Shown: positions 27,967 through 38,694 of the stretch, piece after piece
Layout: each line of letters opens with the position of its first letter
How positions within the stretch are numbered: the stretch's first letter is position 1
Source of the DNA: Halotalea alkalilenta DSM 17697
Lineage (GTDB): Bacteria > Pseudomonadota > Gammaproteobacteria > Pseudomonadales > Halomonadaceae
DNA length: 64,000 bases
Reading direction: 5' to 3'
Assembly: GCF_000621205.1 (NCBI RefSeq)
Contig: NZ_KK211234.1
Span: 46,163-110,162, forward strand
Position numbers and translations under genes: made by a program
The notes under the pieces: generated by a model
Databases searched by the model: none
What the model was told of the DNA's origin: nothing
Seen by the model: the letters and a program-made list of their open reading frames with translations, nothing else

Positions 27967-28635
27967 CTAAACGAGTTGATCGAGCGATTCAACCATCCAA
28001 TCCGGCCGACTGGCCTCCACCGGCTCGCCATGATTGTAGCCATAGGGCACGGCCAAGGTTCTGATTCCCGCGCGCTTACCGGCCTCGACGTCATTACGCG
28101 AGTCTCCCACCATCAGCGCCTGAGCAGGGGCGATATCCAACGTCGCGCACAGATGGAGCAGCGGCGCCGGGTGGGGTTTCTTCTCCGCCAGGGCGTCGCC
28201 GCCGAGGGTCAGAGAGAAGAAATCATCGATAGCGAATGTCTCGAGGATCGGCGCAATGAAGGCCCCCGGCTTGTTGGTCACGATCGCCTGGCGGATGCCG
28301 CGCACTCGCTGCGCCTCGAGACACGCCCTCACCCCCGGGTAGAGCCGGGTGTTCACGCAGACGCGCTCCCCGTAGCAGGCAGTGAAACGGGCAAGCTGCG
28401 ACCCGAGCATCGCCTCGACCTCGGGCTGGGTGAATCCGGCATCTACCAGCGCGCGACGCACCAGCATCCGAGTGCCATTGCCGATCCAGCGCGCCGCCTT
28501 GGCCTCGCCAGGCGGAGGCAACCCGGCCAGCTCGAAGCTGCGATCGAGCGCACAGGCCAGATCCGGCAGCGAATCGACCAGGGTACCGTCGAGGTCGTAA
28601 ATCACCAGTGTCGTGCCATTCAGGGCTGGGTGCAT
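27967..28635 (-). CDS. gph: Phosphoglycolate phosphatase (HAD family)
   Basis: Hydrolyses 2-phosphoglycolate formed during DNA repair. It has 222 residues with the HAD motif I YDLDGTLVDS (nucleophile Asp14, acid/base Asp16), motif II VTNK, and motifs III/IV KPHP then MVGDSRNDVEAG. GAGGAG precedes the ATG at 28635. It is upstream of trpE on the same strand; rpe, which often precedes gph in this arrangement, is not beside it here. Other HAD phosphatases have similar motifs, so the substrate rests mainly on gene order and overall similarity. Confidence 0.88.
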   Translation of the reverse strand: MHPALNGTTLVIYDLDGTLVDSLPDLACALDRSFELAGLPPPGEAKAARWIGNGTRMLVRRALVDAGFTQPEVEAMLGSQLARFTACYGERVCVNTRLYPGVRACLEAQRVRGIRQAIVTNKPGAFIAPILETFAIDDFFSLTLGGDALAEKKPHPAPLLHLCATLDIAPAQALMVGDSRNDVEAGKRAGIRTLAVPYGYNHGEPVEASRPDWMVESLDQLV

Positions 28636-28854
28636 CGGCAGTCCTCCTCGCTGCGACTCGATGCGGAACATCGAATGATACGCAAACTCCTAGTATTCTT
28701 GCCCACTTATGTCCGCTCACCAAGCCCCTGAGCAAACGCGGACAGGCTACGAGGGCAGTGTGTCGAAAGGGATCAACGGGCGCCATGCAGCGATCGATTC
28801 CTTTCGACACCCTGATAGAATGCAAACCCTTATCATTTGAACCTAGGAGTTCCC

Positions 28855-30153
28855 ATGTCCCTACCACGTATCGTGGTGGTTGGCGGCGGCGCCGGCGGCA
28901 TCGAGCTGGTCACCCGTCTCGGGCGCAAGCTCGGCAAACGCCGCAAGGCGGAGATCGTATTGGTCGATCGCAACCCGACCCACATCTGGAAACCACTGCT
29001 CCACGAAGTCGCCGTCGGCGCGATCGACACCGACATGGACCAAGTCTCTTACCAGAGCCATTCCCGCGCCAACGGCTATCGCTTCCAGCTCGGAAGCCTG
29101 AGCGGGCTGGATCGCCAGCGCCAGCGCCTGACCCTGGCCCCGATCGAGGACGAGCGCGGCCGCGTGCTGCTCTCCGAGCGAACCCTCGACTACGACTACC
29201 TGGTCCTCGCGGTCGGCAGCGTGTCGAACGATTTCGGCACGCCAGGGGTCAAGGAAAACTGCTTCTTCCTCGACAGCCCCCAGCAGGCGGAGAACTTCCG
29301 TCGCGCCATGCTCGACACCTTCCTGCGCTACAGCGGCATGCATACCGACGAAGACAAGGACCTGACCATCGCGATCGTCGGCGCCGGCGCCACCGGGGTC
29401 GAGCTCTCCGCCGAGCTCTTCAACGCCATCGAGATGCTCAACGCCTACAACGCAACCGACCTTCCACGCAGCCGGTTGAAGGTCCACCTGATCGAGGCCG
29501 CCGAGCGGATCCTGCCGGTACTCAGCGAGCGGATCAGCTCGAGCGTGCGTCGCCAGCTCGAAGCGCTCGGAGTCAAGATCCATACCTCCACCCAAGTCAG
29601 CCGCGCCGACGAGCACGGCTTCGAAACCGCCGACGGCCAGCGCATCGATGCCGACCTGACCGTATGGGCCGCAGGGGTGCGCGGCCCTGAGCTGCTGTCG
29701 ACGCTCGGCCTCTCGACCCGCCCCAATCACCAGATCAAGGTCGAGTCGAGCATGGTCAGCATCGACGACCCGAGAATCTTCGCGATCGGCGACTGCGCCG
29801 CCTGCCCCCAGCCGAACGACAAGCTCGTTCCTCCGCGCGCCCAGGCCGCGCACCAGATGTCGAGCCACCTCGCCCGCGGCCTGCAGGGCCTGCTGGAAGG
29901 ACGCGAGCTCAAGCCCTTCGAGTATCGCGACATGGGTTCGCTGGTCTCGCTGTCGCGCTTCCAGGCGGTGGGCAGCCTGATGCGCGGCGCTTCGGCACGC
30001 GGGCTGTTCGTCGAAGGTTGGCTGGCGAAGATCTCCTACGCCTCGCTCTACCGGATGCACCAGCTGGCGATCTACGGCGCGCCGAGGACCGCAGCGAAAA
30101 TCCTGGTAGACCGCCTCAACCGCTGGCTGCGCCCGCGGCTCAAGCTGCACTGA
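28855..30153 (+). CDS. ndh: Type II NADH:quinone oxidoreductase
   Basis: A non-proton-pumping, FAD-dependent NADH dehydrogenase of 432 residues at the inner membrane face. It has the FAD fold IVVVGGGAGGIELVTRLG (about 5-22), the NADH fold IAIVGAGATGVELSAEL (about 170-186), the quinone-site region AQAAHQMSSHLARGL and the C-terminal membrane-binding amphipathic tail (YRMHQLAIYGAPRTAAKILVDRLNRWL). AGGAG lies five bases before the ATG at 28855. It is a single-gene unit, divergent from gph. Confidence 0.95.
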   Translation: MSLPRIVVVGGGAGGIELVTRLGRKLGKRRKAEIVLVDRNPTHIWKPLLHEVAVGAIDTDMDQVSYQSHSRANGYRFQLGSLSGLDRQRQRLTLAPIEDERGRVLLSERTLDYDYLVLAVGSVSNDFGTPGVKENCFFLDSPQQAENFRRAMLDTFLRYSGMHTDEDKDLTIAIVGAGATGVELSAELFNAIEMLNAYNATDLPRSRLKVHLIEAAERILPVLSERISSSVRRQLEALGVKIHTSTQVSRADEHGFETADGQRIDADLTVWAAGVRGPELLSTLGLSTRPNHQIKVESSMVSIDDPRIFAIGDCAACPQPNDKLVPPRAQAAHQMSSHLARGLQGLLEGRELKPFEYRDMGSLVSLSRFQAVGSLMRGASARGLFVEGWLAKISYASLYRMHQLAIYGAPRTAAKILVDRLNRWLRPRLKLH

Positions 30154-30542
30154 GCGAAGACCACCGCCGGCCCAAGGGGCCGGCGTGGCCCGGCTGGCGC
30201 GCGTCCATGTCGGCGCCGATCTCGCGACTGCCGCCAAGGCTTCTGGCAGTTCCAGCGCCTATGGGTTGTCGCGCCAAAGAGATCAAGTTAGGCTGAACGC
30301 CCACACCCTCCCTACACGCAGTCAACCCTTACGGAGTTCATTCCGGTGTAAGCCTCGATTCGCTGCGAGCCAGTTTTCCTCTTCAGATTCTTCCGCTCGC
30401 ACGAGGCTGCGCGTCCGATCGACTGCGTCTCCCCGTTCCCTGGTCCTGTCAGGGAAGGCTTTCCATTCCGAGACCGGAAAGACGCACCCGCACGCGTATC
30501 CGTTTTAGCCTCTGGCTGAGCCTGCTTCCCGGAACAGAACCC
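30154..30542. other. 389-base spacer between ndh and the SulP gene, with a hairpin at 30165-30185
   Basis: A 9-bp GC-rich stem (CGCCGGCCC/GGGCCGGCG) eleven bases after the ndh stop probably ends its transcript. The rest shows no convincing gene or RNA; it should hold the promoter of the SulP-stress protein pair. Confidence 0.5.
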
Positions 30543-32021
30543 ATGTTGAAATCCTTGCGCCAGGACTGGCTGTCCAATGTCCGAAACGATCTACTGGCCG
30601 GCCTCGTCGTCGCGCTGGCCCTGATCCCGGAAGCCATCGCTTTCTCGATCATCGCTGGCGTCGACCCGCAGGTCGGGCTGTACGCCTCCTTCAGCATCGC
30701 CACGATCATCGCCTTCGCCGGCGGCCGGCCTGGGATGATCTCGGCGGCGACGGGGGCGATGGCCCTGGTCATGGTAATGCTGGTCAAGGAGCATGGTTTG
30801 CAGTACCTGCTGGCCGCCACGGTGTTGACCGGCATACTCCAGATCGTCGCCGGCTGGCTCAAGCTCGGGGTGCTGATGCGCTTCGTCTCGCGCTCGGTGA
30901 TCACCGGCTTCGTCAACGCGCTGGCGATCCTGATCTTCATGGCCCAGCTACCGGAACTCACCGATGTGAGCTGGCATGTCTATGCCATGACGGCGGCAGG
31001 CCTCGGCATCATCTACCTCCTTCCCTACTTCACCAAGGCGATCCCCTCGCCGCTGGTCGCCATCGTGGTGTTGACGATCGCGGCCATCGCGCTGGGGCTC
31101 GACATCCGCACGGTAGGCGATATGGGCCAACTACCCGACAGCCTGCCGGTGTTCCTGCTGCCCGACGTGCCGCTGAACCTGGAAACGCTCGGGATCATCT
31201 TCCCGGTGTCGGCCACCCTGGCGGTGGTGGGCCTGCTGGAATCGATGATGACCGCCTCCATCGTCGATGAGCTGACCGACTCGAACAGCAACAAGAACCG
31301 CGAATGCGTGGGCCAGGGCGTGGCGAACATCGCTACCGGCTTCCTTGGCGGCATGGCCGGATGCGCCATGATCGGACAGTCGGTGATCAACGTGAAGTCC
31401 GGTGGCAGGGGCCGTCTCTCCACGCTGGCGGCCGGTGTGTTCCTGCTGCTGATGGTGGTGTTCATCGGCGACTGGGTAGCCCGCATCCCCATGGCCGCCC
31501 TGGTCGCGGTGATGATCATGGTGTCCATCGGCACCTTCAACTGGTCATCGATCCGCAACCTGCGCGAGCACCCCAGGAGCTCCAGCGTGGTGATGCTGGC
31601 CACCGTGGCGGTGACGGTAAGCACCCATGACCTGGCCAAGGGCGTGCTGGTCGGCGTGCTGCTGTCAGGCTTCTTCTTCGCGCACAAGGTCAGCCGGGGC
31701 TTCAGCGCGGGCTCGCACAGCGAAGATGAAGGCAGAATGCGCGTCTACACCATCACCGGCCAGGTCTTCTTCGCCTCGGCGGAGCGCTTCATCGACGCCT
31801 TCGACTACAAGGAAGTCATCGAGAAGGTGCGCATCGACGTGAGCCGTGCCCATTTCTGGGACATCACCGCCGTGAGCGCGCTGGACAAGGTGGTGGTCAA
31901 GTTCCGTCGCGAGGCCACCGAGGTGGAAGTCGTCGGTCTGAACGAGGCCAGCGCCACGCTGGTGGACAGATTCGCCGAACACGACAAAGACGGCGGCAAC
32001 GACACGCTGACCAGCCATTGA
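30543..32021 (+). CDS. SulP-family anion transporter with C-terminal STAS domain
   Basis: A 492-residue inner-membrane protein. The transport domain starts [36 protein letters not shown], the SulP signature, and contains about ten to twelve helices with GAMALVM and [24 protein letters not shown] domain (about 395-480; [22 protein letters not shown]) follows. SulP members move sulfate, bicarbonate or other anions; the sequence does not decide which. Its stop is 14 bases before the stress-protein gene, so the two are probably co-transcribed, a pairing that may mean the Usp partner acts on this transporter. Confidence 0.9.
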   Translation: MLKSLRQDWLSNVRNDLLAGLVVALALIPEAIAFSIIAGVDPQVGLYASFSIATIIAFAGGRPGMISAATGAMALVMVMLVKEHGLQYLLAATVLTGILQIVAGWLKLGVLMRFVSRSVITGFVNALAILIFMAQLPELTDVSWHVYAMTAAGLGIIYLLPYFTKAIPSPLVAIVVLTIAAIALGLDIRTVGDMGQLPDSLPVFLLPDVPLNLETLGIIFPVSATLAVVGLLESMMTASIVDELTDSNSNKNRECVGQGVANIATGFLGGMAGCAMIGQSVINVKSGGRGRLSTLAAGVFLLLMVVFIGDWVARIPMAALVAVMIMVSIGTFNWSSIRNLREHPRSSSVVMLATVAVTVSTHDLAKGVLVGVLLSGFFFAHKVSRGFSAGSHSEDEGRMRVYTITGQVFFASAERFIDAFDYKEVIEKVRIDVSRAHFWDITAVSALDKVVVKFRREATEVEVVGLNEASATLVDRFAEHDKDGGNDTLTSH

Positions 32022-32035
32022 GAGGAGACGCAATC

Positions 32036-32899
32036 ATGGAGAACCAGAAAAAAGTGCTGGCCTGCGTGGACCGCTCCCGCTTTGCCGACTATGTGGCCGA
32101 CCATGCCGCTTGGGCTGCTCGCCGCATGGACGCGCCGCTGGAGTTCCTGCACGTCATCGACCGCCACTCCGAGCAAAGCTCGGCGCAAGACCATAGCGGT
32201 GCCATCGGCATCGACGCTCAACAGGATCTGCTGGCCAGGCTGGCGGAACAGGACGAGGCCCGGTCCAGGCAGGCCCGCGAGCAGGGACGGATCTTCCTCA
32301 ACCGTCTGCGCGAGCGAGCCATCGCCGCTGGCGTGACCCAAGTCGATGTACGCCAACGCCACGGCGAGCTGGAGGAAACGCTGGTCGAGCAGGCGAAAGG
32401 CGTACGGCTGCTGGTTCTGGGCCGCCGTGGAGAGTCCGCGGAAGCAACCCAGCGGGACCTGGGACGCAACGTGGAACGCGTCGTGCGTGCCTTGAGCCGG
32501 CCGATCCTGGCGATCACCGAGGATTTCCAAGAGCCGCGGCGCGTGATGGTCGCCTTCGACGGCGGCACCGTCACCCGACGCGGGATCGAAATGGTCGCCG
32601 CCAGTCCCCTGTTCCGGGGCCTGCCGATCTCCTTGCTGATGTCCGGCAAGGACAGGCCGGATGCACGCAAGCAGCTCGACTGGGCCAGCAGCACCCTGGC
32701 GGCCGCGGGTTTCGAGACGACCACCGCACTGGTGCCCGGCGATGCGGAAACAGTGATCGCCACGGCAGTGAAGGAACAGGCCATCGACATGCTGGTCATG
32801 GGCGCATTCGGCCACTCTGCGCTACGCAGTCTGCTGTTCGGCAGCAAGACGACCGAGCTGCTGCGTTCATCCCGGATCCCCACGCTGCTGCTGCGGTAG
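32036..32899 (+). CDS. Tandem-domain universal stress protein
   Basis: A cytoplasmic protein of 287 residues with two Usp domains (about 1-155 and 160-287). The second keeps the ATP-loop pattern MGAFGHSALRSLLFGS; the first ends in LGRRGESAEATQRDLGRNVERVVRALSRPILAI, a degenerate version. GAGGAG precedes the ATG at 32036. The UspE-like double-domain form is often linked to ion transporters, and here it follows a SulP gene. The function is inferred as stress or metabolic control of that transporter. Confidence 0.85.
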   Translation: MENQKKVLACVDRSRFADYVADHAAWAARRMDAPLEFLHVIDRHSEQSSAQDHSGAIGIDAQQDLLARLAEQDEARSRQAREQGRIFLNRLRERAIAAGVTQVDVRQRHGELEETLVEQAKGVRLLVLGRRGESAEATQRDLGRNVERVVRALSRPILAITEDFQEPRRVMVAFDGGTVTRRGIEMVAASPLFRGLPISLLMSGKDRPDARKQLDWASSTLAAAGFETTTALVPGDAETVIATAVKEQAIDMLVMGAFGHSALRSLLFGSKTTELLRSSRIPTLLLR

Positions 32900-33046
32900 C
32901 CGCAAGCGCCTCCGTTCGGTGGCTGTGAGCGACGCAATCGTCTATAAGACCAGGTGGCCGATCGGCGGCGAAATGCCCTGGGGCCGAAGCCGACGCGCAG
33001 GCGCCATCTCCGAATCCTCTATTCATCCAGCTGAAAGGAAAAACCG

Positions 33047-33523
33047 ATGTCCATCGTCGCCCGCTGCGCGGCCCTCGCCTTGTCCGTCTTCCTGCTGGTC
33101 GCGACCGCCCCAGCGCCCGTGCAGGCCCAGCCCGCGCGCGACCTCGCGCAGGAGGAACGCAACCGGCAAATCGTCATCGACTTCTACGAGGGCGTGTTCC
33201 AACGCCACGAGGTCGCCAAGTCCGCCGAAGTCCTGGTCGATGGCTACATCCAGCACAATCCGGGCGTGCCGGACGGCAAGGCGCCGTTCGTCGACCACTT
33301 CACCGGTTTCTTCAAGGCGAACCCCGACGCCCGCTCGCGGATCGTGCGCAGCGCCACCGATGGCGATCTGGTCTACCTGCACGTCCACTCGACCAACGGC
33401 GAGGCCGATCGCGGCCGCGCCATCGTCGATATCTTCCGCGTCGAGAACGGCAGGATCGTCGAGCATTGGGACGTGATCCAGGCCGTGCCCGAGCAGGCCG
33501 CCAACGCCAACACGATGTTCTGA
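33047..33523 (+). CDS. Exported SnoaL-like (NTF2-fold) protein
   Basis: A 158-residue protein with a signal peptide (hydrophobic 8-22, VQAQ cleavage near 28). The mature part has the SnoaL-like pattern: NRQIVIDFYEGVFQRHEV, then YIQHNPGVPDGK and DIFRVENGRIVEHWDVIQ. The IQHNP and EHWD strings line the pocket in this family. Many such proteins are polyketide-like cyclases or isomerases, but most bacterial exported members have no known substrate. AAAGGA precedes the ATG. It ends 27 bases from the convergent aldehyde oxidoreductase operon. Confidence 0.78.
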   Translation: MSIVARCAALALSVFLLVATAPAPVQAQPARDLAQEERNRQIVIDFYEGVFQRHEVAKSAEVLVDGYIQHNPGVPDGKAPFVDHFTGFFKANPDARSRIVRSATDGDLVYLHVHSTNGEADRGRAIVDIFRVENGRIVEHWDVIQAVPEQAANANTMF

Positions 33524-33550
33524 CGGCGCGCCCTGCCGGCATGGCGCTGG

Positions 33551-35740
33551 TCAGGCCAGCGGAAGGTGCGGCAGGATCTTCTCGATCGTCACCGGATAGC
33601 TGCGCACCCGCGCCCCGCAGGCGTTGTAGATGGCGTTGGCCACCGCCGCGGCGACGCCGGAGATGCCCAGTTCGCTGACGCCCTGCGCCTTCATCGGCGA
33701 GGAGTGCTCGTCGAGGTGATCGAGGAAGATCACCTCCTGCTCGAGGATATCGGCGTGCACCGGCACCTCGTAGGAGGCGAGGTCGTGGTTGACGAACAAT
33801 CCCAGCCGCGGGTCGACCGCCAGCGACTCCATCAGCGCCGCGCCCAGGCCCATGGTCATCGCGCCGATCACCTGGCTCCTGGCGGTCTTCGGGTTGAGGA
33901 TGCGGCCGGCGGCGCAGACGGCGAGCATCCGCGTGACGCGGACCTCTCCGGTGATCCGGTCCACCCGCGCCTCGCAGAAGTGCGCGCCGAAGGTCTGGTG
34001 GGCGAGGCCGCCGCGCGCGGGGTCGAACTCGATGCCGTCTTCGGCGACGATCTCGCCGTCGGCGGCGAGATCGCGCAGGGCCACGCGCCGGCCGCGGTCG
34101 ATCAGCTGGCCGTCGGCGAAGTCGGCACGCGCTGGGTCGGCGCCGGCCGCCGCGCACAGCTTCTCGCGCAGCATCTGGCAGGCGGCGTAGGTGCCCGAGG
34201 TCGAGCTGTTGGCGCCGCGCTGGCCCAGCGAGCCGGAGGCGCGGGGGAAGCTCGAATCGCCCAGGCGCACCTCGACCCGGTCGAGGCCCAGGCCGAGCAT
34301 CTCGGCCGCGGTCTGGCCGATGATCGTGTAGCTGCCGGTGCCGATGTCGGTCATGTCGGTCTCGACCAGCAGGCTGCCGTCGCGGCGCAGGCGCACCCGC
34401 GCCGCGGAGTTGGTGACGTTGTTGCCACGGATCGCCGCGGCGACCCCCAGCCCGACGAAGTCGTCGCCGTCCACGACCAGCCCGGGGCGCGTGCCGCGCT
34501 TGTGCCAGCCGAAGCGTTCGGCGCCAGTACGCAGGCACTCGGCGAAGCGCCGCGTGCCGAAGCGCTTGCCGCTGGTCGGATCGACCGGCGTGTCGTTGCG
34601 CAGGCGCAGCTCGACCGGGTCGAGCTCGAGGCGTTCGGCGAGCTCGTCCATGGCGATTTCCAGTGCCATCAGCCCCGGCGCCTCGCCGGGGGCGCGCATC
34701 GCGTTGCCTTCGGGCAGATCCAGCCGGCCGACCCGGGTGCGCATCATCCGGTGGGCGCCGGCATAGAGCGAGGTCGTGGGGATGGTCGAGCGCTCGGCGG
34801 CGCCGCCGGGCAGGTTGCCGGACCAGGTCTCGTGACCGATCGCCTGCAGCCTGCCGTCGCGGTCCGCGCCCAGCCGTACGCGCTGGCGGGTGGCGGGGCG
34901 ATGCGTGGTGTTGTTGACCTGCAGGTGACGCTCCAGGGCGAGCTTCACCGGGCGTCCGCAGTGGCGCGCCGCCACCGCCGCGAGCACCGCGTCGCTGAGC
35001 ACGGTGGCCTTGCCGCCGAAGCCGCCGCCGATGTACGGCGACACGATGCGGATGTCCTCCTGGGGGATGGCGAAGATCTTCGCCAGATCACGCAGGCCCC
35101 AGGAGACGATCTGGATCGAGGTCCACAGGATAAGCCGGTTGCCGCTCCAGGTGGCGACAGTGGCATGCGGCTCCATCATCGCGTGCGACTGGTCGGGGGT
35201 TTCGTAGATCTCGTCCACGCGCACCGGGCTGTCGGCGAAGCCGCGCGCGAAGTCGCCGATGTCGATATCGGGGCTGGTCTCGGGCGCCTCGGCGGCAAAC
35301 ACGGCGTCCTTCAGCACGAACGCTCCCGGCTGGCGGTCGTAGCGCACCCGAACCCGCGCGGCACCCTCGCGCGCCTGCTCGAGGGAGCCGGCGACGACCA
35401 CCGCCACCGCCTGGTGGTAGTGTTCCACCTGATCCACGGCCAGCGCGCTGGCGACGTAGAAATCACCGATGTCGAGCTGGCCCGCCGAGCGCCCGGTGAT
35501 GACCGCCTCGACCCCCGGCGCCGAGCTCGCCTGGCGGGTGTCGATGTCGAGGATCCGCCCATAGCCCACCGCGGCGCCAACGGCGACGCCGTACAGCTGG
35601 TTGGGCGCCACCTCGTGCTGCTCGTAGGCATAGCGTGCCTGGCCGGCCACCTTGAGGGGGCCATCCAGGCGATCGGACGGACGGCCGACCACCTCGAGCC
35701 GATCGATCGGGTTGTCTCCGGCGGGGTATTCGAACTTCAT
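33551..35740 (-). CDS. paoC: Periplasmic aldehyde oxidoreductase, molybdopterin-binding subunit
   Basis: The large molybdenum subunit (729 residues) of a xanthine-oxidase-family enzyme that oxidises aldehydes to carboxylic acids. The two-domain fold shows YIGGGFGGKATVLSD, AMRAPGEAPG, a molybdopterin loop SLGQRGANSSTSG, and near the C-terminus QGVSELGISG, which holds the catalytic glutamate. Length and order match E. coli PaoC (YagR). It has no signal of its own and would be carried through the Tat system by PaoA. AGGAG precedes the ATG at 35740. It is the last gene of paoABC. No PaoD/XdhC-type cofactor-insertion gene is present nearby. Confidence 0.9.
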   Translation of the reverse strand: MKFEYPAGDNPIDRLEVVGRPSDRLDGPLKVAGQARYAYEQHEVAPNQLYGVAVGAAVGYGRILDIDTRQASSAPGVEAVITGRSAGQLDIGDFYVASALAVDQVEHYHQAVAVVVAGSLEQAREGAARVRVRYDRQPGAFVLKDAVFAAEAPETSPDIDIGDFARGFADSPVRVDEIYETPDQSHAMMEPHATVATWSGNRLILWTSIQIVSWGLRDLAKIFAIPQEDIRIVSPYIGGGFGGKATVLSDAVLAAVAARHCGRPVKLALERHLQVNNTTHRPATRQRVRLGADRDGRLQAIGHETWSGNLPGGAAERSTIPTTSLYAGAHRMMRTRVGRLDLPEGNAMRAPGEAPGLMALEIAMDELAERLELDPVELRLRNDTPVDPTSGKRFGTRRFAECLRTGAERFGWHKRGTRPGLVVDGDDFVGLGVAAAIRGNNVTNSAARVRLRRDGSLLVETDMTDIGTGSYTIIGQTAAEMLGLGLDRVEVRLGDSSFPRASGSLGQRGANSSTSGTYAACQMLREKLCAAAGADPARADFADGQLIDRGRRVALRDLAADGEIVAEDGIEFDPARGGLAHQTFGAHFCEARVDRITGEVRVTRMLAVCAAGRILNPKTARSQVIGAMTMGLGAALMESLAVDPRLGLFVNHDLASYEVPVHADILEQEVIFLDHLDEHSSPMKAQGVSELGISGVAAAVANAIYNACGARVRSYPVTIEKILPHLPLA

Positions 35741-35794
35741 GCGCGGCTCCTGGAATGGGTTCGTGGCGCGTTGCCGCACCCGGCTTCGGCAGCG

Positions 35795-36733
35795 CTAGCG
35801 GGCCAGGATCGACCTCAGCGTGCGCTCCACCAGTTCGATCTTGAAGGCATTGCCCGGGCTCGGCTCGGCCCCCTGCAGCAGCCGACCGGCGATGGCGGCG
35901 GGCGTATCGCCGGCCTCGAATGGCGCCTGGCTGGCCCAGGGCTTGTGCGCCACGCCGCCGAGGGCGACGCGCAGGCGGCCGCTGTCTTCGATGATCGCCG
36001 CCACCGAGACCAGCGCAAACGCGTAGGAGGCGCGGTCGCGCAGCTTGCGGTAGACATGTCGGCCGCCCGGCGGCGCACCGAGCACGACCCAGGCGATCAG
36101 TTCGCCCTCCTCCAGCACCGTTTCCTGCTGCGGCGTGCGCCCAGGGGCAAGGTAGAACTCGTCGATCGCGACCCTGCGCGTGGTGCCGTCGGGGCGCATC
36201 GTCTCGATCTGTGCGTCCAGTGCCCGCAGCGCCACCGCCATGTCGCTCGGATGGGTGGCGATGCACTGCGCACTGCCGCCGATCACCGCCAGTTGGCGGC
36301 TGTAGCCGCCGACCGCGCCGCAGCCGCTGCCGGGCAGACGCTTGTTGCACGGCTGGTTGGCGTCGTAGAAGTACGGGCAGCGGGTGCGCTGCAGCAGATT
36401 GCCGCCGGTGGTGGCGCGGTTGCGCAGCTGCCCGGAGGCGCCCGACAGCAGCGCCAGGGACAGCACCGGGTAGTCGCGGCGGATCCACGGATGCGCGGCC
36501 AGGTCGGCGTTGCGCACCAGCGCGCCGATGCGCAGGCCGCCATCGGCGGTGGATTCGATGGCGTCCAGGCCGATGCCGTTGATGTCCACCAGGTGACCGG
36601 GCGTCTCGATCCGCAACTTCATCAGATCGAGCAGGTTGGTGCCGCCGGCGATGAAGCGGCCGCCCTTGGCAGCGGCGATCTTGTGCAGCGCATCAGACGG
36701 GGACGTCGCACGCTCGTAGGTGAACTGCTGCAT
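35795..36733 (-). CDS. paoB: Aldehyde oxidoreductase FAD-binding subunit with extra iron-sulfur cysteines
   Basis: The FAD subunit (312 residues) passing electrons from the Fe-S subunit to the acceptor. It has the FAD loop [12 protein letters not shown] (27-38) and [16 protein letters not shown] (107-122). Four cysteines at 119, 129, 138 and 157 (RTRCPYF, QPCNKR, GSGCGA, AQCIAT) match the extra [4Fe-4S] insertion that distinguishes PaoB from ordinary xanthine dehydrogenase FAD subunits. GGAGG lies six bases upstream of the ATG, inside the end of paoA, and only one base separates the genes. Strong support for the PaoABC identity. Confidence 0.92.
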   Translation of the reverse strand: MQQFTYERATSPSDALHKIAAAKGGRFIAGGTNLLDLMKLRIETPGHLVDINGIGLDAIESTADGGLRIGALVRNADLAAHPWIRRDYPVLSLALLSGASGQLRNRATTGGNLLQRTRCPYFYDANQPCNKRLPGSGCGAVGGYSRQLAVIGGSAQCIATHPSDMAVALRALDAQIETMRPDGTTRRVAIDEFYLAPGRTPQQETVLEEGELIAWVVLGAPPGGRHVYRKLRDRASYAFALVSVAAIIEDSGRLRVALGGVAHKPWASQAPFEAGDTPAAIAGRLLQGAEPSPGNAFKIELVERTLRSILAR

Positions 36734-36734
36734 G

Positions 36735-37379
<645 letters not shown>

Positions 37380-37478
37380 GGCTGTCTCCTTTGAAGGCTC
37401 GCTGATGGAACATCTCCCGCCGCCGGCGAAGCGAACGCGCCGGGCCTGGGTCCAGCCCAGCACAGATTCAGCCGACTA

Positions 37479-38657
37479 CTACGTCCGACAAGGCGGCAGC
37501 GCGCTCGGTTCGACGTTTCCCGAAGCCGGATCCATCGCGTCCGGCGCACACCACCAGCGCGGATAGCGCGCGTTGTCGTCGCCCAGCTGGACGGCGGCGC
37601 CGATCGGCGGGGTCAGCAGCCGGAAGGACCGCCCCTCGCTCGCCGCCGCGACCCGTTCGAACGGCTCGTCCCAGTCGTGGGCGGCGATGCTGAAGCGGCC
37701 GACATGCCCGGGTAGCAGCACGCTGGCACCCAAGTCCTCGGCGGCCCGCACTGCCTCCTCGGGGACCATATGGATGTAGGCCCAGCGCGCGTCGTACTGG
37801 CCCATGTCCAGCGCCACCAGATCGAAACCGCCGAAGCGCTCGCCGATCTCGCGAAAATGCGGGCCGTAGCCGCTGTCGCCACTGAAGAACAGCTTGCGCT
37901 GTGGCGTTTCCAGGGCGAAGCCCACCCACAGCGTCTTGTTGCGGGTAAGCATGCGTCCGGAATAGTGCCGCGCCGGCAGCACGTGGACGCGCAGCCCCTC
38001 GACCAGATCCAGGCTGTCGTTCCAGTCGGCCTCGTGCACGCGCTCGGCCGGATAGCCCCAGCGGTCGAAGAACTCGCCCACGCCCAGCCCGACGACCACT
38101 TGACCGACCTTGGGCAGCAGCGCCTTGGCGCTCGGATAGTCCAGGTGGTCCCAATGGTCGTGGGTGACCAGCAACAGGTCGATGTCGGGCATGTCCTCGG
38201 CGGTGTACGGCGTGGTGCCGGCGAAAGCGACGTTGGTGCGCGGGAACGGCCCGGCGTTGAGACTGAACACCGGGTCGATCAGCACCCGCTTGCCGCCGAG
38301 CTGGACGAAGTACGAGGAATGACCGAGCCAGACCACCACGTCTTCGTCGGGGGCCAAGGCCTTCAGATCGACCCGGGTGGACGGCAGCGGCGCCGGGGGC
38401 TTGAGGTTCGGGTTACGGTCCAGCAGCATCGACATGACGTTGGCGGCGAAGCTGGTGTCGCCGGTGCGCATCTGCGTCTCGACCAGGTTGCGGAACTCCC
38501 CGTCCGCGTAGTGCGGAGAACGCTCGACCGCCTGCAGGTGCGCGCCTGCGAGCAGTGCGCCGAACTTGGGCTGCTGCAGGTAAGCATAGCCCCCCGCCGC
38601 CAGAACGACAGCCGAAACCAGCAACGCGAGCGCTGCGCGGCGTATCCATCTGCTCAT
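37479..38657 (-). CDS. Membrane-anchored MBL-fold metallo-hydrolase
   Basis: A 392-residue protein with an N-terminal membrane anchor (8-27, not clearly cleaved) and a metallo-beta-lactamase fold. The metal motif THDHWDH is at 165-171; further ligands lie in ARHYSG, FFSGDSGYG and MVPEEAV/LLPGHVGRF. The pattern LGHSSYFVQLGGKRVLIDPVFS is that of the UlaG/NAPE-phospholipase D-like group, which cut phosphodiesters or lactones. The active domain would be on the periplasmic side. Gene order suggests expression with the SDR upstream (37 bases) and paoABC downstream. Confidence 0.85.
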   Translation of the reverse strand: MSRWIRRAALALLVSAVVLAAGGYAYLQQPKFGALLAGAHLQAVERSPHYADGEFRNLVETQMRTGDTSFAANVMSMLLDRNPNLKPPAPLPSTRVDLKALAPDEDVVVWLGHSSYFVQLGGKRVLIDPVFSLNAGPFPRTNVAFAGTTPYTAEDMPDIDLLLVTHDHWDHLDYPSAKALLPKVGQVVVGLGVGEFFDRWGYPAERVHEADWNDSLDLVEGLRVHVLPARHYSGRMLTRNKTLWVGFALETPQRKLFFSGDSGYGPHFREIGERFGGFDLVALDMGQYDARWAYIHMVPEEAVRAAEDLGASVLLPGHVGRFSIAAHDWDEPFERVAAASEGRSFRLLTPPIGAAVQLGDDNARYPRWWCAPDAMDPASGNVEPSALPPCRT

Positions 38658-38694
38658 GAATGTCTTTCCTTTTCGGCGATCGCCCGTGTTCTTC

